NCBI GenBank assembly: GCA_964615905.1
Contig: CAZTUB010000018.1
Location: 72,955-136,954 of the forward strand
From: DATLMR01 sp964615905
GTDB lineage: Bacteria; Acidobacteriota; Blastocatellia; UBA7656
Reading direction: 5' to 3'
DNA length: 64,000 bases
The notes beneath the pieces were generated by a model. The model did not search any database. It had not been told where the DNA came from and saw nothing but the letters and a program-made list of their open reading frames with translations. The position numbers and the translations under genes were made by a program. Position 1 is the first letter of the stretch. Every line of letters begins with the position of its first letter. Shown here in pieces: positions 8,576 to 16,826 of this stretch.

Positions 8576-9469
8576 TCAAGAACGCCCGTGTGATAGCGAA
8601 CAGATAAGTCGCGTCGGAGACCAGTCATCGATGCGAGCCGCTGTTACAAAGCAAGTATCGGCCATCTGAATCTCACCCATCTCCAGGTATAGGCAGCCGA
8701 GCTGCTTGTGCGTGTCTGCGCGGTGGGGGTTGGACTCGAGTGATAACAGGAGGAGAACCTGAGCGCCGTAGTAATCACCCCGGCAGGAGCTCGACCAGGC
8801 CAAAGCGTTTAACGCGGCGGGTGATCTGTACGCCAGGTCGACGGCTTCCGCCATGCGTTGCTCGCGCAAATATATCTGTGCGAGCGCGAAGATAGCGTGC
8901 TCGAAGAGAGGGTCGAGCGACAGGGCCTTTTCAAGCGCATTAATTGCTGTGTCGAGATAGCCCGCGTCATCAAGAGCGGTGCCAAGGCGCAGCCAGACAT
9001 CCGCACTGTCGGGTTGCAGCCCCGCCGCGATTGCCCACTCCCGCCCGCTATCGACGAGCCGTTGCTGGTTGGAATAGACAATTGCGAGTCCGACGTGCGC
9101 CGCGAAATTGACCGCGTCGAGATGGGCGGCTCGTTCGAATATCTCCGCCGCCTTGATAAGGCTTCCGAACCGCAGATGGCCCAAACCGAGCAAAAGCAGC
9201 GGCGTGACGAACCCCGGACCAATATCTACTGCTTCGTTGAGGAGCGCGACCCCTTCATAAAGAAAGCCTCGTTCGCATATTACCTGAGAGCGCGGACACA
9301 TCTCATCAGAAGCGCCTGCGACTGAGGCGCAGGCACAATGAGCCAGACATCGATCGGCACGGTCGTCGTGGATACTCAACCGCTCGTGCTCATAGGCGAA
9401 CATAAGGAAGGACGGGGGCGCTGCGTATCCGTCGCTATGGTTGAAGCTCACAACTCTCAAATAGCTCAC
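8576..9469 (-). CDS. TPR protein
   Basis: Roughly 275-297 residues depending on the start (GTG 9469 or ATG 9403; neither has a clear ribosome binding site). At least six tetratricopeptide-type repeats are visible from GFLYEGVALLNEAVDIGPGF to EIQMADTCFVTAARID, including LRLGTALDDAGYLDTAINAL and ALEKALSLDPLFEHAIFALA. TPR arrays form a superhelical scaffold for protein binding. No enzymatic domain is attached and no signal peptide is clear. Related but shorter TPR genes lie at 29.9-30.4 kb and, broken, at 53.5 kb and 35.8 kb. Confidence 0.7.
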   Translation of the reverse strand: MSYLRVVSFNHSDGYAAPPSFLMFAYEHERLSIHDDRADRCLAHCACASVAGASDEMCPRSQVICERGFLYEGVALLNEAVDIGPGFVTPLLLLGLGHLRFGSLIKAAEIFERAAHLDAVNFAAHVGLAIVYSNQQRLVDSGREWAIAAGLQPDSADVWLRLGTALDDAGYLDTAINALEKALSLDPLFEHAIFALAQIYLREQRMAEAVDLAYRSPAALNALAWSSSCRGDYYGAQVLLLLSLESNPHRADTHKQLGCLYLEMGEIQMADTCFVTAARIDDWSPTRLICSLSHGRS

Positions 9470-9511
9470 CTGTGCGGCCCTATTTGAAGGCTTGAGACGG
9501 CGCGTATTCGG

Positions 9512-9715
9512 TCAATCACTAAAGACGGTCGCGCCATCAATCTGATAGATGGATTGGCCCTGCAGGAGAAACGCCGAACAGCACGAACCACGATCCCTCA
9601 TCTGACCCGGGTGAGCACAAGGCCTGACATAGCCGTCCACCACCCACACCTGGAGCTGGTAATCAAAGCCACTGTAGACGCGCCCGTCGCGGATGTCGTC
9701 GTTGCTTGTTCTCAA
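9512..9715 (-). CDS. Small conserved-looking hypothetical protein
   Basis: 67 residues from TTG 9715, preceded by GAGGAG at a good distance. The sequence YSGFDYQLQVWVVDGYVRPC, then HPGQMRDRGSCCSAFLLQGQ, reads as a compact beta-rich domain with three cysteines. It resembles small plasmid-borne proteins of unknown function that I recall only as a pattern. A second short frame (9732-9965, minus) ends 17 bases upstream and may be an operon partner. Confidence 0.5.
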   Translation of the reverse strand: MRTSNDDIRDGRVYSGFDYQLQVWVVDGYVRPCAHPGQMRDRGSCCSAFLLQGQSIYQIDGATVFSD

Positions 9716-9731
9716 GCTTCTCCTCGTCGAG

Positions 9732-9965
9732 TCAAACGACCTCGGTTAGGTTTAACAGCCGGGCCGCCTTGATAGATGAAAGATCGCCCGCAAACCGCAA
9801 GCCTGTTTCCACGTGTAAATGTGCGGTTGACGAACCTGGGCGAGCGATCCCGACAATCCCAAAGCAAACGGGCTGCCAAAGTAAGAAATCGCACATACTC
9901 TGGCCTGCGCATTGCTTTACCGGAGATGAGCGTGATTGGGCCAGTGCTTCAGGCCTGTAAGACAA
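9732..9965 (-). CDS. Possible small hypothetical protein
   Basis: A 77-residue frame from TTG 9965 whose C-terminal half (HLHVETGLRFAGDLSSIKAA, then RLLNLTEVV) reads like real protein. It ends just before the ribosome binding site of the small gene at 9715. No recognised domain. The overlapping frames here are also open, so coding status is weakly supported. Confidence 0.3.
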   Translation of the reverse strand: MSYRPEALAQSRSSPVKQCAGQSMCDFLLWQPVCFGIVGIARPGSSTAHLHVETGLRFAGDLSSIKAARLLNLTEVV

Positions 9966-10056
9966 TAACCACCGGCGGGCACTCTTGCGAGTTTTGAGCG
10001 CCCGTCGAGGGACTCAAAACTTGGAAGAGGCGCGCTAAAACCATCGAGGTGAAACG

Positions 10057-10722
10057 ATGATTTTATCAAGAATGAAGAGAGTGCTCGTGGCGAGCATTCT
10101 TCTGGCGTTTCTTTCAATGTCAGGCTCGCTTGAGCGAGAAGCTCTGGCGATGTCCCCCGGCGGCCTTGCTTCCTCTCTTACGTGGATGGGGAGGCCAGCA
10201 GCCGCCACGTCAATGGCTGCGAAGAAACGGCGTGGCGTCTACCGCTACTGCAGTCGTCACAAGCGCCGCCATTGGTTTCCCCCTCGTATCTCTGTGCTTA
10301 ACGCGTTGTATCGTCAGTTCCGAGGAGCGCGGGCGCCGAAGGGCGTTCGCGTCGATTGGGGGACCGTATGCGCGGAGCATCGACGCTTTAATATCGTCAA
10401 GCATGAGGGTGGCTGTTATGAAGCCTTGTGCTCGGCGGGCGAAGTGGTCGATGTATCAGCGGCAGAGGAGTTGAAACACGACGCGGCGCCCGCTCGCACG
10501 CAGTTGCCAGCAAGCGACGAGTCGATAACAGATATGCCGCCGCTTACAATTCCGGCTTGCGAGCTGCCAGCCTCGAAGAGGGGTTCCGGCAGAAAGCTAA
10601 AGGCGAGAGCTGGCGATAAGTCTGTCGCGCAAACCAGAGGAGCGCGACAGACGGGGATCGCTAAACTGCGCTGGTTCCCTTGCGGCGGTTCAGGCTTCTG
10701 CATTCGCACGAAGCTTGGATGA
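10057..10722 (+). CDS. Secreted basic hypothetical protein
   Basis: About 221 residues. GAGGTG precedes ATG 10057. The N-terminus has a typical signal peptide: basic MILSRMKR, a hydrophobic VLVASILLAFLSMSG, and a likely cleavage after ALA near residue 31. The mature part is Arg/Lys/Cys-rich, with a CSRHKRRHWFPPRISVL segment and several cysteine pairs that could form disulphides. No enzyme motif seen. Function unknown. Confidence 0.55.
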   Translation: MILSRMKRVLVASILLAFLSMSGSLEREALAMSPGGLASSLTWMGRPAAATSMAAKKRRGVYRYCSRHKRRHWFPPRISVLNALYRQFRGARAPKGVRVDWGTVCAEHRRFNIVKHEGGCYEALCSAGEVVDVSAAEELKHDAAPARTQLPASDESITDMPPLTIPACELPASKRGSGRKLKARAGDKSVAQTRGARQTGIAKLRWFPCGGSGFCIRTKLG

Positions 10723-11271
10723 GTAAAGGTCTGGACCGGCAATTCCCTGTCACCGCACGCAAGCGGGAGATCGTCCGAATCGCCCCTTCGAAGGCTTGTT
10801 TCCAGCACGGTCTCCCACTGTTTCTTTGCGGATCAGGCTAGAAAATGAGAAAGACCTGCCCTCGTAATTTATCAAGACAAACATCAGGCATGGCAGGGGA
10901 ATGATTAGGTAGAACCACGACGAGGCATACTAAGAAGTCGTGGGCCTGTCAACCAGACTCACTATCGCCATGATCTGTTCCGCAGGGTCTGCTGGCTTAG
11001 GCATACTACTCTGTTTACTTAATGTTCTGCCCGGCAGTCTCCTTTACATCTCGGCTCACTTGTTCCTAGACTATTCATCTTGCGGTTGCCGAGTTATTCG
11101 CTTGCCCTGGCGAGAGGCTTGCTTCATCTTCCTGCATCATCCGCTAGACAGACCCCATTTCCAAACGAACATTCTTGAATTACATTAGGTGGAATTTGCG
11201 TCTTAAGAGGTATAAGGAATGCTGAGTATATAATCTAAAAGATTATAACCCTAATTTACTAAACAAAGGAT
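10723..11271. other. Gene-poor spacer
   Basis: No convincing gene. A GTG-initiated 82-residue frame at 10940-11188 begins with a hydrophobic segment (TIAMICSAGSAGLGILLCLL) and could be a membrane peptide, but support is weak. Base composition falls toward AT from about 11.2 kb, marking the start of the next cargo block. TATAATCTAAAAGATTATAA near 11228 is an AT-rich inverted repeat that could hold the promoter of the gene at 11278. Confidence 0.4.
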
Positions 11272-11277
11272 ATGAGT

Positions 11278-11739
11278 ATGGAACAAGAAAAGCTTGATGT
11301 ACCGCGTCTGATAGGTGAATGGCAAATGGTGCGTGATCTGATGGCCCCCTCGCCCGAACTATTCCAGGGGCACCCTGAGGGAGATCTTCGCATGGCTGAA
11401 TTATCTTTGATGAGCAGCCGCCGGAGGAATTGGACAGCCTATGTAGGATTAATGGGCTATGCTCAGGAAACGAAGGTATATCCTGCTCGTGTTCTTGATA
11501 GTATTCATAATACAATCAGGGGAGAATACGCTGCAGAAGCAGACGGCTTTTTGCAATATTGTAGTGCCGTCGCTAACGTATCACGAGAGATGATCGTTCC
11601 AGCGACCTATTCTATAAAACTTATTCAAGGTGATCGACCGCTAGTCAATACGCCGAAGCATATGAGCATACTAGATTATTGCCTTCGTCTACACCCTGAC
11701 GATCCCGCAGCTGTCTTACGGTGTCTGAAAGGGAAGTGA
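11278..11739 (+). CDS. Hypothetical protein, first gene of a lower-GC pair
   Basis: 153 residues from ATG 11278, with AAAGGA seven bases upstream; ATG 11272 is too close to that site. The protein is soluble and mostly helical (VPRLIGEWQMVRDLMAPSPE). No recognised motif. Its TGA overlaps the ATG of the next gene by one base (TGATG), so the two are translationally coupled. The pair has noticeably lower GC than its surroundings, typical of transferred cargo. Confidence 0.6.
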   Translation: MEQEKLDVPRLIGEWQMVRDLMAPSPELFQGHPEGDLRMAELSLMSSRRRNWTAYVGLMGYAQETKVYPARVLDSIHNTIRGEYAAEADGFLQYCSAVANVSREMIVPATYSIKLIQGDRPLVNTPKHMSILDYCLRLHPDDPAAVLRCLKGK

Positions 11740-12401
11740 TGACAGCCATAGAGCAGGGTAAGACTAAGCGAGACCGTTTTTGGGAATTGGTTGGTAAATA
11801 CTATGCATACTGGAGCCCCGTAGCCGTTGGAGCTATTGGATTGCTCTTCATATATATAAAGAATGAAGCAAATACCTATGACATTGCATCATCGATATTT
11901 CAAGTGTCTGGCACCATAGTAGCTTTGATCCTTCCCGCCTCTGAAATTGCGAATAATAGTATCCGGGTGTTCACTGACGAGATGTTAGTCCGCATTACCA
12001 GCGAAAACGATGTATGTGAAGAAAAAAGGATCAAGATAACAAACAGCATTGCCAATGAGCTTAAAGAGCATCTTATCCCTGCCTGGCGAGGTTCTCTATA
12101 CGCCCTCTTCAGTTTTTTTCTTTCATCCATACTAATGTTTGCCCCTTTAGGTACCATTAAAATATTCTGTCAAATTGTTTATATTGATTCTTTGTTTTTG
12201 GGCTTTGCTTTTGGGTTCCTAATAGTAGGAGCTTTGTTATTCTTTCCTACAGCATGGTACACCTACAGCTTACGATCTCTGAAAAATGCACAGCGAGTAG
12301 TTGAAGCCGCTCTCAGATCCACAGCCGTGCCTGTGCGGGCCGGTAGTGTAGACCCAGGTCCCCAAGCCTTTGAAGATACCCCTACAGGAAATGAGCACTA
12401 G
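11739..12401 (+). CDS. Membrane protein, second gene of the coupled pair
   Basis: About 220 residues. Four hydrophobic segments are visible: YYAYWSPVAVGAIGLLFIYI, IASSIFQVSGTIVALILPAS, LYALFSFFLSSILMFAPLGT, and DSLFLGFAFGFLIVGALLFF. A charged cytoplasmic loop (residues about 85-120) lies between the second and third. It begins at the ATG that overlaps the upstream stop. A soluble protein coupled to a four-helix membrane protein recalls sensor/effector pairs in anti-phage systems, but no specific family is recognised. Confidence 0.6.
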   Translation: MTAIEQGKTKRDRFWELVGKYYAYWSPVAVGAIGLLFIYIKNEANTYDIASSIFQVSGTIVALILPASEIANNSIRVFTDEMLVRITSENDVCEEKRIKITNSIANELKEHLIPAWRGSLYALFSFFLSSILMFAPLGTIKIFCQIVYIDSLFLGFAFGFLIVGALLFFPTAWYTYSLRSLKNAQRVVEAALRSTAVPVRAGSVDPGPQAFEDTPTGNEH

Positions 12402-13047
12402 ATTAGGATTGCTGATAAGCTACCATGCTATTAGTTTACTGCTTCATTAAAAGTCCAGGTAACTGTTGAGAACAAGTAGTCGAAGGTGAAATAGTCATGC
12501 GGCAGCACTATTACCGCTCGCCCCGATCACTATACAGTACAACCTACCGAATAGGACCCTGGAATATAGAGCGCTATTGAATAGGACGATCAACGGGTGG
12601 GGAGACGAGACGCGCTGCGGTGCTAGCGAGGGCGCCTCGTTTACGGAGCGGGTGCTGGTGGAAGGTTGAGGGCTGGATTGTCGCTGTACGCGCGGGCTGG
12701 CACCTTGTTGCCCGTCGGAAGCCAGGGCTGGATTGCTGCCCGACTGAAAAGAGATGCCCGCTCGCGCGTACAGCGGTCGCCGCCCCGCACAATTCCGCGT
12801 CGGACCTGCTGCCGAGAAGCGCCGCCTCTTGTGTGAGGCGTCTCGTCGAGCAAAGGGAAGTGCAAAAGTCGTGCCCTGGTCGAGGTTAAACTTCATAGCG
12901 CGGCCGCATCTTCCTTGGTTGTTGATCTCTCCCTTGGTCGTTAATCTAATGGTCATATCGCTTCAACCTCAACTGAGGCGCCTCAACAGGCACCAGTCAT
13001 ACTTGACCCCAAAATGGCGCAGGCCGCGCCGGGATCGGCACACCCGG
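12402..13047. other. Gene-poor region with an inverted repeat and a direct repeat
   Basis: No convincing gene. An imperfect inverted repeat has its left arm at 12682-12697 (CGCTGTACGCGCGGGC) and its right arm at 12756-12775, the same bases with a four-base CTCG insertion. A 12-base direct repeat AGGGCTGGATTG lies at 12669-12680 and 12724-12735. Frames on both strands are open but Arg/Ser/Pro-rich and look like shadows of high-GC DNA. Confidence 0.4.
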
Positions 13048-13995
13048 CTAATCCGCTGTGGTCGTCCGCCCCGCGCAACCGTGCGCCAGGGCCAGATCAA
13101 AATCGATCTCGAATAATTTGGAAAAGACGCGAAGGAACTTGACCATTTCGGCTTCGACTGAAGCGATGATCAGCCTCCTCATCTCTTCAGGAATCTCCGA
13201 AGCAGAGTCCGTCAGACGGGGATCGTGAGACGCGCCGATAAGGAAGGCGAATACTCCGAGCTTTGTCGAGAAACGCGCGTTTTCCCGCGCGACGTGCGCG
13301 CGCAGTTCTCTTTCAAATTGCCCATTGGTCTCGGCGAAGGCGAGCGCGAGCGCAAGATCGCTCGTATGGAGCCGGACGGAGGTGTCTTGCCACTCTTCCA
13401 TGACGGTAAGGAGGCCGATGGCGTTCGGCTCGGCTCGAAAGCCCGGCACCTGGTACTGGCCGCCGAGACCCCAGTTCTGTTGCGCATCCTGCACAAGCCG
13501 CGTGCGGATAGGGGCGAAGAACGGAATGCATATCATCATCTCGACCGACTTGAGGGGCGGATGTGCTGGATCAGTCTTCCAGGTTGCGAATTGAACCAGG
13601 GGAGGCGGAAGCAGTTTTGCGACCGCCTTGCTGAAGATCTCCCAGCTAGCGAGATTACGTTCTCCTTCTTCAGCCCGGCGCTGAGCTGCGCGCGCGCGCT
13701 GGCCGAAGTACTGCTGAAGCTTGGCACGCCCGTCAACCAGGTGAGGTAAAAGTGCCTCGTCCAGGTCGAGTGGTCCCGGGCGGGCCTCATCAGCCGCAAC
13801 TGAGATCATGAGGTCAACGGGCTCTGTTATAGAGACGGGGCCGGATTTCATCACGCCACCTGGTGCGGGCGGAGTCATATCTGTCGTGACCGCCTCTCCC
13901 TCACGCTCGACGGGTGTATCCGGGACCACGATATAAAGGTCGGAGTTTGATGCATCGCCCACGCTGCCATCGGAACCTGAAGAGTTGCGTCCCAT
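13048..13995 (-). CDS. Hypothetical protein under the shared promoter module
   Basis: 315 residues. GGGAGAAG precedes ATG 13995. The first 75 residues are acidic and low in complexity. The rest is helical and includes a basic coiled segment (QQYFGQRARAAQRRAEEGER) and a region rich in Glu/Arg/Leu. No known domain. The promoter module at 14138-14167 points at it, about 145 bases upstream of the start. Confidence 0.6.
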   Translation of the reverse strand: MGRNSSGSDGSVGDASNSDLYIVVPDTPVEREGEAVTTDMTPPAPGGVMKSGPVSITEPVDLMISVAADEARPGPLDLDEALLPHLVDGRAKLQQYFGQRARAAQRRAEEGERNLASWEIFSKAVAKLLPPPLVQFATWKTDPAHPPLKSVEMMICIPFFAPIRTRLVQDAQQNWGLGGQYQVPGFRAEPNAIGLLTVMEEWQDTSVRLHTSDLALALAFAETNGQFERELRAHVARENARFSTKLGVFAFLIGASHDPRLTDSASEIPEEMRRLIIASVEAEMVKFLRVFSKLFEIDFDLALAHGCAGRTTTAD

Positions 13996-14137
13996 TGCTG
14001 CTTCTCCCTTTGGGCACTCTCAGGGAAATAAAGTGCCCTGTCGAGGTATCAGAGGCTTAAGAATGGTCGGCCCGGCGAGGCCTCCCCACAAAAATAACTA
14101 AAGATCGCGCCTTGAAATAACTAAACATCTGGTAACT

Positions 14138-14167
14138 TATGTATCAGTGATGCGTTCGCTTTGTCAA
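14138..14167 (-). promoter_or_regulatory. Promoter module of the TTGACAAARCGAACGC family
   Basis: On the minus strand TTGACA (14167-14162) is followed by AAGCGAACGCATCACTGA and TACATA (14143-14138), an 18-base spacer. It faces the gene starting at 13995. Confidence 0.65.
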
Positions 14168-14197
14168 TGATCATAATTCGCCCCGCTGCCTAGCCAG

Positions 14198-14431
14198 CTA
14201 GCCCCTATAAAATCGCCTTCTGAGCCACAGAATCACGGTTGTAATGGTGAGGATGATTGCCGGGAGCAGGAGCGTCACTTCGATGAGAATATAGATCCAG
14301 GAGAAGATGATAGCCAGGACAAACACCATGTCCAGTATGAGCGTTCGGGCGCAAAGTCGTAAAAAGAGCAGCAAGGGAATTCTTGTTCCCTCTTGACTTG
14401 AAATATGTTTTTGCAAGTACCTTACCGTCAT
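14198..14431 (-). CDS. Small two-helix membrane protein
   Basis: About 77 residues if started at ATG 14431; the frame is open to TTG 14512. Two adjoining hydrophobic stretches (LILDMVFVLAIIFSWIYILI and LLLPAIILTITTVILWL) are followed by a basic end, WLRRRFYRG, giving a positive-inside hairpin. No ribosome binding site decides the start. It ends about 30 bases before the promoter module at 14167. Function unknown. Confidence 0.4.
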   Translation of the reverse strand: MTVRYLQKHISSQEGTRIPLLLFLRLCARTLILDMVFVLAIIFSWIYILIEVTLLLPAIILTITTVILWLRRRFYRG

Positions 14432-14652
14432 AAGAGAATTGGTCGCAAGAGCCTGTTGCTTATGATCAGGGGACGCTTGGCCAGTGCCCGGCGACTCTCG
14501 ATTTGCGAGCAATCTTTATGCCTGGCCGGCAGCCTTACAGTGTGCCCCGCGTTTAAGAGACGACGGTTCGCGTCCGATAACGAATGCTTCTTCGCTTGTT
14601 ATCGGGGTTATGGATTGAATAGTAGAAGTTATTCAGGTGTCCGGACGAAAGG

Positions 14653-14874
14653 TTAGTTAGACGGAGGTTCAATCGGGCCGGCCCATTCACCTACCAAGCT
14701 TTCAACCAAGTACTCATTCTTATCAGCAGATTTATCCGCCACATCAACAGAGGCCGCGGCGTCCCCGGACGCACCACCCGTCACAGTGACGCTAGCTGCT
14801 GCTCCGCCACCCATCCCACCGACACGGATCAGCTCGCCGATCAGTCGGCCCGACTGGTCATAGTGGACGATCAT
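14653..14874 (-). CDS. Possible small Gly/Ala-rich protein
   Basis: 73 residues from ATG 14874. The frame begins MIVHYDQSGRLIGELIRV and continues with a Gly/Ala/Val repeat-like middle (GGMGGGAAASVTVTGG) and an acidic end. No clear ribosome binding site. It could be the end of a decayed gene. Confidence 0.3.
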   Translation of the reverse strand: MIVHYDQSGRLIGELIRVGGMGGGAAASVTVTGGASGDAAASVDVADKSADKNEYLVESLVGEWAGPIEPPSN

Positions 14875-15774
14875 ATCCGTATATTCTTCGCCTCCGAAAG
14901 TATCCCGGATCTCCCCCTTCTACTCATCGTTCAGTTCTACTATTCTTTGTTTATCTGACAAAACACGCCTCCCCGGACAACAGAATTTGGCAATACATGG
15001 CCAGAATTTTACACCGAAGAGATAGGTCCGAATCTACCATCAGGATAGAAATCAGGGAGAACCATCTCCATCTCTTCCCTGTCGAACAAAGAGAAGGACA
15101 GATATTGATTAGCGACGTTATCAGACGCAAGTAGGTCTGCCGTTCAAAACGTTTTCGCTGCCGAGCTCCTGCTTCCCCCTCTTCTGAATTCATCGAAGAG
15201 TGCGCCAAAGCTTGCCGACCCAATTAGCGCCCAGACCGAAGGAGATGAGTTCCGCTGCCATATTTGGCCTCCCACTGATGTGTATGCAGTGTGTTGCGAT
15301 TATTACTTTTCAGATGTCGAGTCTGGAGGAGAGGTTATTGAATTCCCTGCCGGATCACCTTTGAGCTTTTCGATTACGATCTTCTGACCAGGGTTGAGCA
15401 TTGGTGATACCAGTTCAGACTGTACCATGGCCATACCTAGTTATCGGCCGATTGTTATCAGATGGCCGTTATCGGATTGTAGCCGACTGGCTTGTCATCG
15501 GCAGTGCTGTTGATCCCCGTTTGTAAACGTCAAAAGCTACATACTTGATATCCCGCCTGGGCGTTCCTTTGTCGGTAGATAGTAGCGGAGTAATAGTGCG
15601 TTGATGTTCTCCTCTCTAGAGCATAGAGTTAGAATTCCCAAAACGGTTGTTCTGGGTAGTATAGCACAAGGATAAGAAGCACAACATTTTGTGCAAATGG
15701 TAGCGAAGCTGAAAAAGAAATGAAAATCGTTTAAGGCTCACCTTTGCTCCAGGCGATAAGGGCTGCCGCATATT
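14875..15774. other. Gene-poor region upstream of the SIR2 module, with 14-bp iterons
   Basis: I see no well-supported gene. TTATCGG-type heptamers start at 15441, 15455 and 15469, exactly 14 bases apart (TTATCGGCCGATTG, TTATCAGATGGCCG, TTATCGGATTGTAG), with a weaker TCATCGG at 15495. This iteron-like run lies about 300 bases before the SIR2 start and may be a regulator binding site. The last 150 bases are AT-rich and should hold the SIR2 promoter. Confidence 0.45.
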
Positions 15775-16821
15775 ATGAGTGATTACAACAAACAGGCATT
15801 GCAAACGCTTATACCTTTATTAAAAAGAAAGAGCCCTGTCCTTATGGTGGGTGCCGGCAGCAGTATGTTTGTAGGATACAAGGACTGGAAAGGGTTAGTG
15901 TTAGAAATGGCAAAGGAACTAGTTCCTGGGTTGATAAATCACGAAGGAAGGTGTGTTAAGGAGACGGGTGAAGATGCAAGCCCATCAGAAATCGCGAAGA
16001 AAGTAAAAGAAGCCCTAAGAAAAAACGGGGAGGAGCAAGCTTATTATAATTTTCTAGAGAGGGAATGTGCTCCTAGGAAGGATGATCGACTGAACTGCGA
16101 CGAAGTGCATATCTCACTAGTTCAACTAGGTTTTCGGGGAATAACCACAACGAACTATGATCTTGTATTAGAGTATGCCTTAAACGGAGCGAACAGGTCG
16201 CAATCTAATTTCTACCCTGAATCAATCGACCTCTGTGCTGACAATAGGCACAAAGTTCATGGATTTCTTAGAGGGTTAAACGATGAAAAAGAGCCAAAGG
16301 ACGTTTTGCATATACATGGTTTATATTCAAATCCTAGGAAAATTATTCTTACAGATGAAGATTATCAAACTAGGTACGCACCCCAACCCGAACTTGATGA
16401 ATATGGAAACCATACTAGAAGGGAACAACCATCTTTCCATAGAGATGTCCTGTATAGTTTAGGAACCCACCACCCCTTTTTTTTTGTTGGATTTGGCTTT
16501 ACTGATTATTATTTTGTTGCTGTTCTTCGTATCCTACAAAAAGATTTTCAACTTGGTTTCGATATGGTTCACTTTGCGACTACGTCATTTACTGAGCTGT
16601 CGGAATTGGAAAAGAAGCATGAAACATTCAAGAAGATGGGCGTGATGCCACTCTTTTATTATGTCCCTCAAAAAAAAGAGAATGAACCTGAAGATCACAG
16701 TGCTCTTAAAAGCTTAATTTCAGAGTTGAAGCAAGCTGTTAAGGGAGATCGAAAGGAACCCACATTCGAAGATGTTTCTAGGGATTGGAGAGAGCTTTCC
16801 AGCGGGATGATGGAGCGGTAA
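15775..16821 (+). CDS. SIR2-like NADase domain protein, defence-type
   Basis: 348 residues. The N-terminus carries the SIR2 nucleotide-binding signature (PVLMVGAGSSMFVGYKDW, residues about 21-38). TTNYD (125-129) and HIHG (179-182) supply the Asn and His expected at the active site. HHPFFFVGFGFTDYYF is the second half of the fold. This matches the SIR2_2 type found in anti-phage systems, where activation depletes NAD+ and stops infected cells; that role is by family. The deacetylase zinc module is absent. The stop at 16821 is five bases before the ATG of the giant NTPase gene, so the two form an operon. GC is lower than in flanking genes. Confidence 0.85.
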   Translation: MSDYNKQALQTLIPLLKRKSPVLMVGAGSSMFVGYKDWKGLVLEMAKELVPGLINHEGRCVKETGEDASPSEIAKKVKEALRKNGEEQAYYNFLERECAPRKDDRLNCDEVHISLVQLGFRGITTTNYDLVLEYALNGANRSQSNFYPESIDLCADNRHKVHGFLRGLNDEKEPKDVLHIHGLYSNPRKIILTDEDYQTRYAPQPELDEYGNHTRREQPSFHRDVLYSLGTHHPFFFVGFGFTDYYFVAVLRILQKDFQLGFDMVHFATTSFTELSELEKKHETFKKMGVMPLFYYVPQKKENEPEDHSALKSLISELKQAVKGDRKEPTFEDVSRDWRELSSGMMER

Positions 16822-16826
16822 TTACA

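Noticed and set aside
12495..12956. 153-residue minus-strand frame
   Set aside because: Low-complexity Arg/Ser/Pro content, no ribosome binding site, and it spans an inverted repeat; it looks non-coding.
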